Source: Chara braunii (lineage: Eukaryota > Streptophyta > Charophyceae > Charales > Characeae). From it: a stretch of DNA of 40,326 nucleotides. The position numbers and the translations under genes were made by a program. The first letter of the stretch is position 1. The number at the start of each line of letters is the position of its first letter. This document shows, piece after piece, positions 1 to 10,040 of the stretch. The stretch spans positions 899,848 through 940,173 of the forward strand of contig BFEA01000070.1 in the NCBI GenBank assembly GCA_003427395.1, written 5' to 3'. The notes beneath the pieces were generated by a model. That model had not been told where the DNA came from. It did no database searches and worked only from the letters and a program-made list of their open reading frames with translations.

Positions 1-306
1 CCTCCCTCGTTCCCAGGAAATCCCACCCGTAAATCACGTACGACGATGCAGATGTCGATGATGATGACACTGATAATGTTGAAGATGAAGATAATGAAGA
101 TTACCGTTGTTGTCGCACGCCCCGTCTACGAGTAAACACCACTTTGTTCTCATGAAAAGAGATCTGCTTTATCTAAGGCCTCTATCTTGGAATCTGTGGA
201 AGTGGGACCTAGCCCCAGTGGGGAGGTCCCATTAGCAAGGGGCTAGGCTAGAGAATAGTTTGTGGGGCAGTACGGTGACCCAAATCTGCCCTGCAATGAT
301 TTCTGA
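1..306. other. no gene seen; GATGA-rich leader
   Basis: Positions 40-110 are rich in GATGA/GAAGAT. A small inverted repeat around GGGACC..GGTCCC and CTAGCCCC..GGGGCTAG lies at about 207-255. Weak LINE-like coding (a match to the LPTNDW segment of copy C) may begin near 270, just upstream of the fragment that follows. Nothing else is recognisable. Confidence 0.5.
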
Positions 307-1047
307 TCCCACGGCAACTGTTCTACACTTATTTACTGGGAAAATAACAAGATCCCATGGTGTAAACTCTGCTATGCAGGATTCCCGAGCCGCAAGGTGT
401 GTGAAACAATAGAACACATCTTCCTCCAGTGCCCAGGGGCGGTACTAATGTGGCATCGGTGGGACTGCATTTGGTCGCAACTGGATACTGAGGAGGAGTG
501 GCCTTGGAAATGGGAAACAATCCTACTAGGAGTATGGGGAAGGCCACTAGCTTCCAGCTTCTCCAACAATCTGTTCGTCACGGCCAGGAAGGCAGTGATA
601 TGGGCGTTATGGATAAGAAGGTGTGTGTTTGATCAGGAAGGGGCCAGGATGGAAGAAGGGGAAGCGGCAGAAATTGTCAAACAGTTCATAGAAACTGAAA
701 TAAGAGTGCAATGGAAAAAAGTACAGGAAAAAATAAAACACTTGACACAGAAAGCAGACACTAGAAAAGAAATCAGTATCTTCTGTGCAGACTGGCTGGG
801 AGGGGAAAAGGGAGGCAGGATGGCACACATCATTTGTCCTGGGGAAAGAGGGAACGAAAAGGGAGGCAATGAATTCGCCAAGGACTGCAAGCTTGAGTTC
901 CACGAATGGCTTCATGTCAATCCCGACACTCCGATGAAGAGTCCAGGGGAATTTCCTGATATGTTCCCCCCGGCGGCCACAGTGAGTAGAAATGCAATGG
1001 TTTGGGCAGGGGTAAGGAAAGACTCAAAAGGACAGCAGCATCAATAA
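307..1047 (+). pseudogene. LINE copy A: C-terminal end of ORF2 (zf-RVT-like region)
   Basis: This is the 3' end of a non-LTR retrotransposon ORF2. The frame is open from 307 to the TAA at 1045-1047, with no certain start because the element is 5' truncated. It contains a zf-RVT-like Cys/His region: PWCKLC, then CETIEHIFLQCP, followed by MWHRWDCIW and the segment KAVIWALWIRRC. The same order occurs in LINE copies B (about 19960-20230) and C (31955-32420, minus strand), so the assignment rests on three independent copies in this window. In plant LINEs this region follows the reverse transcriptase; its exact role is not settled. The last 90 residues are polar and poorly conserved between copies. 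This is the least damaged of the LINE ends here and may be the youngest. It is a fragment without a catalytic domain. Confidence 0.85.
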
Positions 1048-1393
1048 AGGTGTATTGCAACAAAGGTAAGGGGAGGGAGGAACCAGTGAGTAGCAGCAGG
1101 TATCCGGCGCCAGGTCCCGGGTGAAGAGGTTCCCCGCCGCTTCCAATATCCTGCTCAGTCAATCCCCTGGTTCCCAGGCCCCGGTTCCCAGGGTAATCAA
1201 TGCTGGAAGGAATATCCCGCAGTTGATTCTCTGATATACTCCGAATCCAGTCTGTATATGGGACGCTGGACCCGTTTTCCAGCAGGTGATGCTCCCCACC
1301 AATAGATGGAGCCTCTCCCCAGGTGCTAGTGGTGTCTGCTCTTATCAGCACCACTAGCACTGGTGGGGGCATGTTTTTCTGGGAAAAAAAAAA
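1048..1393 (+). mobile_element. LINE copy A 3' UTR, structured tail and poly(A)
   Basis: The 3' UTR follows the ORF2 stop directly and ends in A10 (1384-1393). Its last 130 bases can fold into three hairpins: HP1 at 1265-1283 (GCTGGA, 7-nt loop, TCCAGC), HP2 at 1291-1312 (GCTCC..GGAGC around CCACCAATAGAT) and HP3 at 1323-1360 (12 perfect pairs, GTGCTAGTGGTG with CACCACTAGCAC, 14-nt loop). Related tails close LINE copies B and C and, without HP3, the non-coding GTAACC-family elements. A piece of this UTR (about 1150-1215) recurs at 23640-23705. It is probably the template end that the LINE reverse transcriptase binds; that role is inferred. Confidence 0.8.
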
Positions 1394-1857
1394 GAGATCC
1401 AGTCCTTGTACGGTGCAAAGGGAGCTTCCCGTCAACATTTTTCAGAGCCCATGGGCGTTTGCCCAAACCCAATGTGAGGCAGGTTTGGGAATAAACCCAT
1501 GGGCTAGAACATTTTCAGTATTTTGCTATTTTTGTCGAAGTTTTGTGCAATAAAACAAAAATAACCTCATTGGCAGCCCCACTCCTTCAATCATGGAGTG
1601 TACTGAGGGCGTCATGATCACTTCTGACAGACATTACCTTTCTTGTTCACAAAAGTGGCAGTTATCCTTTGCACTGTTGTGGCAGCATCTACCATAGGAT
1701 CATTTGTGATCTGATGGCTGGGAAGCAAGGCTCCATTATTTCTGTGGATGGGGTCTCTTTTTTTTTCCAGAGGGCTGCGCCACACTTCGCTGCAGTGCAA
1801 TACGAAGGCGACGCCCGATGTGTTGAGTAGGAAGCCTACCCATGTGACCCCTCCTTA
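1394..1857. other. no gene seen; contains a 60-bp palindrome
   Basis: No convincing reading frame. The stretch contains the palindrome listed at 1445-1505 and a T9 run near 1752. The rest is unremarkable single-copy-looking sequence. Confidence 0.5.
1445..1505. repeat. short palindrome (fold-back repeat)
   Basis: Two 27-bp arms, 1445-1471 and 1479-1505, are inverted copies sharing AGCCCATGGG, TTT and CCCAAACC, separated by about 7 bases. It could be a minimal fold-back element or a relic of DNA-transposon ends. Confidence 0.6.
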
Positions 1858-1860
1858 GCC

Positions 1861-1861
<1 letters not shown>

Positions 1862-1910
<49 letters not shown>

Positions 1911-2095
1911 GAAACAGTTTGTCACAGCCCCTCGTTTGTTGTCCTCTTCTCCCTCTCTGCCTACGGTTTACCGGGCAGTTCTATTTGACGATATATATAT
2001 ATATATATATATACGTCGGAGTTTCACCGACTCATCAGGAGGCTGAACCCTGATATATATATATATATATATCATCAAACAGATATATATTATGT
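1862..2095. repeat. TA-microsatellite block with pieces of a hammerhead-bearing repeat
   Basis: Four TA tracts (about 1863-1907, 1991-2013, 2053-2072 and 2082-2089) separate two unique pieces. Piece Y (1909-1990, plus strand) starts with CGAAACAGTTTGTCACAG and includes CCTCTTCTCCCTCTCTGCC. Piece X (about 2014-2050, minus strand) carries CTGATGAGTCGG. Both pieces recur at 29640-30020, where X and Y are adjacent on one strand. Locus 1 is therefore a rearranged copy, probably inverted across TA tracts. Confidence 0.7.
2015..2038 (-). ncRNA. hammerhead-ribozyme-like 5' half (CTGATGA plus stem II)
   Basis: On the minus strand, CTGATGA (2038-2032) is followed by a perfect 5-bp stem II, GTCGG (2031-2027) with CCGAC (2019-2015), and a 7-nt loop. 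The expected partner, GAAACAGTTTGTC, lies at 1911-1923 on the opposite strand, so this copy is split and cannot act as one ribozyme. Confidence 0.45.
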
Positions 2096-2309
2096 GGCCC
2101 GATGAACCACGGATGTCAGATATGAAGTATTATAAACTGATCAGAATAGATATACCCTTGATCTTTTTGTTCAAATTTTTTAGTGTGTGTGTGTGTGGGG
2201 GGGGTGGGGTTAACCAAAAGACGAGAAAGGTTCTCTATTTCTTTTTGTCTTTTTAGCCTTTCTCCTATTTTTCTCTGCCCGAAAAGTTGTAATGAGCCTG
2301 TCCGTGGGG
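2096..2309. other. no gene seen; GT tract and G run
   Basis: Contains (GT)n followed by a G run at about 2183-2210. No coding signal. Confidence 0.5.
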
Positions 2310-2459
2310 CCAAGTGGCACTAGCAGTGTTGAGTTTCCTCGATGCCTGAATCTGGATGTTTTTGTGGCGGTGTACGGTTGAGGAAACTCGACACGGTTTC
2401 TGCACATCTCCACAAACACGTCCATATTCAGGCGTTGAGTTTCTGCTAGTGGGACTTGG
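2310..2459. repeat. fold-back element with about 50-bp arms
   Basis: Left arm 2310-2368 and right arm 2410-2459 are imperfect inverted copies (CCAAGT..CACTAGCAG..CGCCTGAAT..GGA..TTTGTGG), with a loop of about 45 bases. A smaller hairpin, GGCTAGGGcataAGCCTAGCCC, follows near 2475-2500. A transcript would form a long hairpin. It could be a MITE or a small-RNA-type hairpin; no target-site duplication was found. Confidence 0.65.
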
Positions 2460-2655
2460 TCCCTGATCTCACACGGGCTAGGGCATAAGCCTAGCCCCGT
2501 GCTAGTGGAACTTCCACCAGATGTGTGGGGTCCTGTTTGTGGCACAATGATTTTTTGTTTTTTTTTCTATTTTTTTTTTTTGGTTTTTCATTTTTTTGCT
2601 TTTTGTTTCTTTAGTTTTTCTACAAACAGGAGCACAATCCCACCAGCACATATTA
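2460..2655. other. no gene seen; T-rich tract
   Basis: About 2549-2615 is an almost pure T run broken by C and G. No supported gene. Confidence 0.5.
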
Positions 2656-3655
2656 GGGCCTCGCTCCACTACTCTAGACTCTCGAAAATTTTTGAGAGTC
2701 TGTCTAGAGCTGTCAGAGCCAAACAACTCACGAACTTCCTGCCTTTGCTCAACTTGCTCTAGAAGGTGGGAATTCAACCACCACTACCTTTCCCAGCCAA
2801 AACGCCGAGACGCACAGGTTAACACGTAGGCCGCACCCGGCCTCCAGCGACGGCCAGATTCACCACCGAAACTCGGCGTGCAGAGCCCCCCGTCCATTGC
2901 TGGGAAAAAGGTACTGGCGGCTTAAGAAGTTGGAGTGCACTATGAGACGTCACTACCTTACAACTGTTGGTTGGTTTGTTGGCCCCTACTCCAGGTCTAC
3001 TCAAGAAAAAAAGAGGCCGCATCAGGGGTAACGAGGACCACCCTTGAAAAATGGGGCGCTGCAGGCAGGCTGTGCACACCAGACGTTTCTAGAGTTCCTT
3101 TCATCAGTTCTTTCTGATAGCTCTAGATGCGAATTTCATGAGTTCAGTTCTAGAGGAAGGGCCCCGTTCGACACCACTTGAAAATACTTGAGTTTCAAGT
3201 GCACACTAAACGAGAAATTGTGATTAATTTACACTTACTCGATTTATGGTTCCACGTACACTTGAGGAAACCCTTGAACAGGCTGCACTTGAAACCGGAC
3301 TCCACGGCTTGCTGACCAATCCTGGACCAGAATCGCCTGCTGGAATAAAAGAAAAAAAAGAAAAAAAAGGCCCCACTTGGAGTGCTGGCGGTATCCACTG
3401 GCACTTCAACTCAAGGTAGGTACCTCCGGAAGGTACCTTGCGTTCAAGTGGGATCCGTGATTTTGCCCCAGCAGCACTTGAGTTTCAAGTATGCACACTT
3501 GAGAGCAGGAAAGTGAAAACATTACTTGGGGGGGGGGGGGGCGTCATTAGGGAGGGGTGGAAAGAAGAATACCCTTGAGTTCTAGTGGTGTAGAATGAGG
3601 CCCTAAGTGGAGGGAGCCTGACAAAATTTTGCGAGTCTAGATTTGTGGAGCCAGA
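2656..3655. mobile_element. possible 1-kb DNA element with imperfect inverted ends
   Basis: The left end (about 2659-2693: CCTCGCTCCACT, CTCTAGACTCTCGAAAATTT) resembles the reverse complement of the right end (about 3622-3651: AAAATTTTGCGAGTCTAGAT, GGAGC). The interior has no coding. From 3165 to 3590 it is dense in CACTTGA/TCAAGTG words, for example 3176-3204 and 3475-3501. Clustered short words near the ends are typical of some non-autonomous DNA elements. No clean target-site duplication was seen, so the limits are uncertain. Confidence 0.35.
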
Positions 3656-3687
3656 CCCTTAGACTGGGAACAGTACCATGCGACATG

Positions 3688-3833
3688 GGGCCTCGCTCCA
3701 CTCCTCAACACTATATATGCATTTAGACCGCTTTTTGGACCACGTGCGTTTGGAGGAGTTCAACATGTGGGATGTACAGGGACTGCCACGAGGTCCAGAT
3801 GCATATGGAGTGTTGTGCAGTGGAGCGAGGTCC
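3688..3833. repeat. fold-back element with 42-bp arms
   Basis: Arms 3688-3729 and 3792-3833 are inverted copies with about 8 mismatches (shared words CCTCGCTCCACT, CAACACT, ATATGCAT). The loop is about 62 bases. The arm word CCTCGCTCCACT also occurs at 2659-2670, which links it to the preceding element. Confidence 0.65.
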
Positions 3834-3849
3834 ATGGTGTGTTAATTTT

Positions 3850-4140
3850 TCAAGTAACTCAAAAAGGGGGGTACATTTATGGGACACAGAAAGGGAAGAC
3901 TGGGTATCCTTGGAAACTCTAAAATCCAAACTACCAAGGTTACGTAATGTCCAGAGAAATTTGGATCTACTAACAGCAGCAATCCCGAAGGACTAGGTGA
4001 GTATTCTCAGACGCCCCATGCTTCAGACCTGCAATACGTGGTTCAAGAGAGCAGGCAAAGAGGGTAGTGCCTGGAGAGCAGTGGGACCAGACTTTCCCAG
4101 AGGGTGTAGATGGAATGCTGCCGTTAGGGCCTAAGGGTGT
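3850..4140 (+). pseudogene. LINE fragment D (connection region of ORF2)
   Basis: The plus-strand frame through 3996 reads KRGVHLWDTEREDW, then LTAAIPKD. It aligns with copy B upstream of its hAT insertion (KRGVMRIKDLWNTSKK .. FLIPLDWVRTL, about 18090-18245). The TAG at 3994-3996 replaces the Trp of the conserved DWV, and the coding sense continues for a further 100 bases or more. This segment lies between the reverse transcriptase and the zf-RVT-like region in LINE ORF2. The copy is truncated at both ends and non-functional. Confidence 0.6.
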
Positions 4141-4480
4141 AAGGGTCTAAGAGGACAGTCAAAGTCAGAAGTAGGGGGAGATCTGGGGGTTTGCTGAGGG
4201 AGGAAGGCAATCCAGTGGCGAACCGGGGGGGGCTGCCTTGACAACCTTTGGGTCCAGGGATAGTCTAGGTGGCGAGAACAGGTCAGCTATGGTTGACGTT
4301 GGTTAGGATGGCATTGCCTCTGAGATGTAATGTCCTGGTACAGGGAGGGCTAGGAGTTGTCCCAGGATTAGGGGACCAGAATTGCTGATACAGCATAGTC
4401 TTTCATATTTTTTCTATACTAATCATCATTATCTTAGCATCATCATCAATAGTATGATTATCTCACAGTTTACACAGAAA

Positions 4481-4482
<2 letters not shown>
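4141..4482. other. no gene seen
   Basis: G-rich plus strand without a credible frame; AT-rich from 4390. Confidence 0.45.

Positions 4483-4512
<30 letters not shown>
4483..4512. repeat. (CAT)n microsatellite
   Basis: About ten perfect trinucleotide units, immediately before a tail-type sequence. Confidence 0.9.
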
Positions 4513-4590
4513 ATGAGGGACGCTGAGCCCGGTTCTCAGCATGTTCTGTTCGGTCACTCCGGGTAGACTGTGAGGACCCCAGCCTCTTTT
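4513..4590 (+). mobile_element. C-type 3' tail
   Basis: The tail starts GGGACGC. HP1 is at 4522-4540 (GCTGAG, loop CCCGGTT, CTCAGC), and a second hairpin at 4571-4587 is TGAGG, loop ACCCCAG, CCTCT. The same TGAGG..CCTCA box recurs at 7469, 24785, 25000 and 31304. This copy abuts a poly(T), which belongs to the oppositely oriented neighbour. Confidence 0.6.
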
Positions 4591-6080
4591 TTTTTTTTCA
4601 TTTTTTTTTTTTAATGGGAACAAGGCTCCAATCTATTCGTGGGGAGCAGCACGTGCTGGGAACCGGGCCCAGCGTCCCATATGGAAATTTACATATGATT
4701 TTGAAGATTGAGATACCGGGGCCATTACCCGGCTTTGGCTCAGAAAAAACGAAGCTACTTAAAAAATGACTACGACAAACTTCAGAATATAAACAGAATT
4801 CAGAAAACTGCTCAGAAAACCTCCCCATCCATCCACTTTACCTTGCTCCGGCAAGACTTACTGCAGCAGAGCCACCATCTCCGCTGCTGCTATGCCCTAT
4901 TCCCATCCTACCAGCTAGCCCCCTCGCTCGTAGGACGCGTGATATCCCACCATCTCCTTCCCCACTCCCCCTCGTTCTGTTTTGGCTCAAAAAGTTGGAG
5001 CTACTTTAGGAAATGACTACAACAGACTTCAAGAATCACCAGGACTCAAAATCCAACTCAACCCCCCCCCCCCATCAATCCTCTGTTCCTCACTCCAGCA
5101 AGACTTACTGCAGCAGAGCCACCATCTCTACTGCTGCTATACCCTATTCCAATCCTACCAGCTAGCCCCGTCACTAGTAGGACGCATCTTATCCCACCGT
5201 CTTCTTCTACCACTCACCTCGTTTCTTTTTTAGGATAGACCGCCGGGGTCCTAAAAGAAAATCCAAAAATCTCGACCTCCTTACCAAACCTTTCCAGAGT
5301 TCCTCAAAGTTGTCTTACTCCCTGCCGAGCTCTTCCAGGCCTCACACCCCCACTTCCTGCTGGGTTACAGGGCAACACAACTCGCCCCAGCTCCGGCCAG
5401 CGTCATTCCAGCAGCAAACCTTGGTTGTCCCGTGAGATGCCCACCCCAAAGCATCCCCAGATCTCTCTACCAGGCCTCACGCTCCTTCAACAGGTTACAG
5501 GGCAACACCCCAGCTCCGGCCAGCGTCGTTCTGGCATCGAACAACCGCAGATCGCTGAGTATAGCAACTTCAAGGCAACCTGGGAAAAGTTGATAGAAGC
5601 CACAAAATCCTAAATGTTCTCAAGTCCCCCTTAACGGCCAAACAAGGTACAATCCAGAACAAGGGGGGTCAAAACTAAAAATTAATACCAACTATTCTAA
5701 AATCCCCTCTCAACAAGCGGGCCGCCAGTCCCGGCTTTCAGTCCTCGTACCAGAACTCATCTGTTCTCATACCCCCCTCTGCTAGGGTAACAGGGCACCA
5801 CAACCCACCCCAGTGCCGACCAACTTAGTTCTGACGGACAAGAAGTGCCTTCCTCCCTCGACAATTCCTTTAGCGGCAAACCCCTAAACAGGTTACAGGG
5901 TCCGCGCCCCGGTGGCCACTACGTTGGGCAATCTGGTTATGCCTTCCACCCTTGGCATAACTCCATGGACCTCAAGCTCCCCCTGGGTCACAGAGCACAG
6001 CTCCAGCAGCGCTCTATGTCATCCCAGCATCGTCCTCCTGACCTACTCACCTTAACCTACATCTCCCGTCTATTGAAAGT
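4591..6080 (-). mobile_element. GTAACC-family non-coding element, A-type tail
   Basis: Read on the minus strand, the element ends with HP0 (4732-4716), then HP1/HP2 (4678-4624) and an A-rich end (poly(T) at 4587-4613 on plus). The body holds two direct copies of a roughly 245-bp module (about 4741-4985 and 4982-5230, sharing a 30-base stretch around CAAGACTTACTGCAGCAGAG). It then carries CTGTAACC boxes (plus-strand GGTTACAG at 5363, 5493 and 5891) with the GAGGCCTGGTAGAG word on minus. Reading frames here are incidental. The 5' end is not defined. Confidence 0.7.
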
Positions 6081-6860
6081 CCCCTTTCATTCTTTCCATC
6101 CACTCATTATAATTTCCCCCTTAGGCAATCAGAAACGGCACACCACAGTCGTAGATCTTTTCATCGAAAACCAGATCTGTATCATTTTTTTTTGGCGTGA
6201 AATTTTGAGATGAAATCACATAGTAATTCGACTTTGATTTCCAGAACCATAGTTCAAGAAATCACTCAGACTGTAAATCGGGAATTAAACTAATTACCAT
6301 TGAAATCAGAAAATCCCTCGAGCTACAATAGGATTGGAAGAAGAAAATCACTCAGATCAAATATAGAAAATCCATCGAGCTTCAAATAAGATTGGGAAAA
6401 AGAAAATCGCTAGATCAACTAAGGCTTGAATGTCTTGAAAAATCCAAAGAGGAGAAAACGCAATAGAGAAACAATTATGATGTTCATCTGGACTTTCGAC
6501 ACTCATTTCCCAAACATAGAGTTCAGAAAAACGCTCAGACTGTAGATTAGGAAGATGCGAATTAGAACAACGGTTGGACCGTGGATTAAGAAGATGTTAA
6601 AAAGACAAAATTATCATATGAATAACAAGGATTACAACGTGAAAAAGATAAACCAATGGCACCAATATTGGATCATCATCATCGGATGAATCGACTTAGA
6701 ATGATCATGCAAGCAATACAAAATCAAAAATTTCATAACCAGAAGAAGAAATAAGGGCTACAAGTTCAACCATACTAGTTGCAAAATCAGACAGACATCA
6801 AAACAGACAAACACTGTCTAAGAATCAAGGCCAAACAGAAGAGGAAAAACAACTTACCTT
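6081..6860. other. no gene seen; A-rich degenerate tandem repeat
   Basis: From about 6225 to 6600, units of 50-60 bases repeat loosely (shared words AGAAAATC, CTCAGA, CATCGAGCT/CTCGAGCT). The plus strand is strongly purine-rich. No gene. Confidence 0.5.
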
Positions 6861-7552
6861 TCACAACCCTAAATACACCCCCCCTTTTTCCAAACCTCAC
6901 CTCCTCGCTTCAACGGCTTCTCAAGCAACTCGGCCGCCTGTGATTGACAACCATTCAACCAACGAATAAGACCGAACGATGATGATAATAGAACCGCAGG
7001 TAGGATTGTCGTCGCAGCATACCAAACCACGTCGCGAGAATAAGCCACTGAGCCCCCCAGCCACCCCTCGTAGGTAGCCCGAAGAGATGAGGGGGAGTCC
7101 ACATTGCAAATACCATCCTCCCTCTTCTTCCTAGTAGCCCTCTCCCTCCACCCCGTGAAACCCTTCCCTCTCTTATTCTCCCACCCACCGTACTCCTCCT
7201 CTCCACTAAGACCTTGATGTGAGATGCTCCGCCCAACGACGCCCAGACACACTCTCTCCCATCACATCCTCACGTGAATCTCGCCATCGCAGCGTTCCCG
7301 CCGCTCCTCATTCCTGCTCATCCGCAAGGCCCGCCGTCGCGTCCGCCGCATCCTCCTCGCGTCGATCTTGCCGTCGCAGCGCTCCGCCGCTCCTCATTCC
7401 TGCTCTCTCCACGAGGCCCGCTGTGGCGTTCAAACACCGGGCGGCGGAGCGCTACCGGCGGATGTAGCTGAGGACCCCAACCTCAATCTTTTTATTGGTA
7501 ATATCAGCCTTGGGCACTGACGTTTAAATTAAAAAAAAAAAAAAAAAAAAAA
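6861..7552 (+). other. CpG-rich segment ending in a C-type tail and poly(A)
   Basis: 7289-7420 holds two copies, about 87 bases apart, of a CpG-rich unit containing CGCCGCTCCTCATTCCTGCT. At 7469-7485 is the hairpin TGAGG-ACCCCAA-CCTCA, followed 45 bases later by A22 (7531-7552). This suggests that the segment is the end of an A-tailed retroelement with the C-type tail. Several overlapping frames exist but none is credible. Confidence 0.45.
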
Positions 7553-7920
7553 GTAAAGGGCATGAACTGGGTGAACTAGGTGGTGGAAGACAAAAGTGCA
7601 GCTTGGACAAGGAGGAGTGACCAGTTACGCTTTGTCTGATAGGACCTGCCTGTTAAATAACTGACTCATATGCAGGCATAGACCACAGAACACACAAACT
7701 CGAATATACCCAGCCACAACTTATACATCACAACACATCCTCAACTACATACTTGAACTACACCTCACATAGTATGAGCTATTGGGCGTTGGAACAACTA
7801 GTTACAGATAGTTATAGACATAACAGAATAAGTTAATAACTAATAATAAGTATATAGATGATAACTGACAATCAATACGCCATAGTAAGGTCGGACTCTT
7901 TACCGCCCAGGCCCCTTATG
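7553..7920. other. no gene seen
   Basis: AT-rich sequence with loose TAATAAG and ACTAGTTAC words; no frame or repeat worth naming. Confidence 0.45.
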
Positions 7921-7952
<32 letters not shown>

Positions 7953-8890
7953 GACAAATGCTCCAGTCTATTCGTGGGGAGCAGCACGTGCTGGGAATCG
8001 GGCCCAGCGTCCCATATAGAGTTACACAAGTCATTTGAGATACCAGGGCCATTACCCGGCTTGGGCTGAGGATCAATCTAAGAACTATTGAAGGAATTCA
8101 AGAGAATTCAAGGAGAGGTTAAAAAACTATGAATGACTACTGACCTCTTTTCGAATGCTCAGAACCCCGAGACTCCCAAACAAAACTCTCTAAAATTGTC
8201 CAACATTGTTGTATTCCCTGTCGAGCTCTCCCATGCCTCACACCCCCACCCGGCTAGGTTACAGAGCAACACGACTCACCCCAGCTCCAGCCAGCCTCGT
8301 CCCAATAGCTACCCTTGGCTTTCCCTTGGAATGCCTACCCCAAAGCATCCCCAGGTCTCTCTACCAGGCCTCACGCTCCGGTAATCAGCAGGTTACAGAG
8401 CAACACCCCAGCACCGGCCAGCGTCGTTCTAGCATCGAACAACCACAGATCCATGAATGTATCAGTATTAAACAGCCTAAAGCAAGTTGCTAGAAGTCCC
8501 CAGAATCCTAAAACATTATCTTTTTTTTACCAAAATCAATGCTATTTGAGGTAAATTTGGAAGACTATACCAACATTCTCTCAAAGTCCTCAGACGCTGT
8601 CTTATTCCCTACCAAGCTCTACCAAGCCTCTCACCCCCGCTATAGGTTACAGGACAAAGCAACTCACCCTGGCTCTGACCAGCATCGTCTTCGATAGGAA
8701 CCCTTGATTGTCCCGTGAAATGCCCCCCCTTGGCATTCCCAGATCTCTCTACCAGGCCTCAAGTTGCTGCTGTCAATAAGTTACAGGGTCAACACCCCAG
8801 CACCGGCCAGCGTTGTTCTGGCATCGAACAACCGCAAGTCCATGAATAAAACAACATCAAAAATCGCCTAAAGGAAATTGCAAGGAGTCC
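7921..8890 (-). mobile_element. GTAACC-family element, A-type tail
   Basis: On the minus strand the 3' end is poly(A) (T29 at about 7922-7950 on plus), preceded by the tail at 8013-7960 and HP0 at 8059-8043. The body carries at least four module units; plus-strand GGTTACAG occurs at 8257, 8391 and 8645, with a variant near 8775. Each unit is linked to CTGGCCGGTGCTGG and GAGGCCTGGTAGAG on minus. No protein is encoded. Confidence 0.75.
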
Positions 8891-9420
8891 CAAAAGTGCT
8901 AGTGTGAACCAGGGGCTCAGCGCTGCGCCCTGCCGAATCGATGCGCTGGGTTGTGTGGTAGTGCGGACGGCGCTATGCTTTGCCAAACTGACGTATCTGA
9001 TAGTCTTCATCGCTTACTACTTCGCCTCAGTATTACAGTCGTTATCAGCTGATGGGCGCTAGTGATGGTGTTCTTCTCGATGATCCGCGAATAGGGTGGA
9101 ATTTCGAAAAGGGCAATGGATTGGTTTTAGTGATAAGGTCTTCTCTCCTCTTTTGTTCAACAGGGTGGTAAGAGGATATGGATGGAGGCTTGAACCCCCT
9201 GTGGCGCCTTGCTAATAGGTTTGGTGAGGTGGAGCTACACCGTTTTTTGGTTTCCTTTTGGGAAACGGAAGATGGATGTCGTGGTTTCTGGTGGTAGCGT
9301 TGCTCAGAGCCTAGGTGCTAGCAATGGGAGGCGGTTTTCCTTCCCCGAAGATGTTGGGGTAGGGTTTGAGGTGGCCGTGGTAAGTTGGGCATTGTTGAAG
9401 AAGAAGGGAGAGGGACTATT
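8891..9420. other. no gene seen
   Basis: Two related GC-rich words near 8912 and 8968 (CAGCGCTGCGCCCTGCCGA / CGGCGCTATGCTTTGCCAAA) hint at an old duplication. No credible gene. Confidence 0.4.
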
Positions 9421-9721
9421 TGTTGGATTGTTGCTCTGCTGGATTAGTTCATCATCAGGATGCTGCTCGTCATCACTATCATCATCATCAGGGTACTGCT
9501 CGTCATCATCATCAAGGCGTGGGTCTTCACCTATGTTCAGCACTAGTATCATCATCATTATCATCATCAGGGGTGTTGCTCGTCACTTATCGTTATATTA
9601 CTATCATCACAGTTCATTGTCATAAGGGCGTATAGGGCGCTGTTCACCCCTATCATCATCATCATGTCATCAACATCATCATCATCTTGATTGTCTTCAC
9701 AAGGTGCCGTGCATTATCAGT

Positions 9722-9763
<42 letters not shown>

Positions 9764-9915
9764 GACATCATCATCATCATCACCATCATCATAAGTTTGT
9801 AATCATAGGGGTGGGGTTGTTGGTGCTGCTCTTTAGTATGATCAGCATCATCATTCTATCTTCATTCTCATCACTACCATCATCACCATCACCTTCATCA
9901 GTTTGTCATCATTAG
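9421..9915. repeat. (ATC)n-rich modular low-complexity block
   Basis: Imperfect ATC/TCA arrays are interspersed with CAGG(G)TGCTGCTCGTC words at about 9455, 9495 and 9570. A nearly pure tract runs 9722-9795. The frames read His, Ser or Ile runs only. Similar ATC tracts end duplicated modules at 26830-26870 and 27310-27350. Confidence 0.8.
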
Positions 9916-10040
9916 ATGTTTGCCCTTCAATGCATTGTTTGCCGTTAACATCAGCAGGTAAGTTTTTCAGGAATTTTCGATTTTTGATCCTTCTCGAATC
10001 AGTCTATCATCCAATTTACTACTTCTTTCCATTTGGTTGG

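Noticed and set aside
1862-2013. Centromeric or telomeric array
   Set aside because: Only short TA tracts and no tandem unit typical of plant telomeres or centromeric satellites.
4708-5233. Two similar small proteins (QQSHHL..QLAPSLVGR)
   Set aside because: They are two copies of a non-coding module of the GTAACC family on the opposite strand.
9722-9795. CRISPR-like regular array
   Set aside because: A pure trinucleotide repeat without spacers, in eukaryotic DNA.
9209-9915. His-, Ser- or Ile-rich proteins
   Set aside because: Direct translation of ATC microsatellites.
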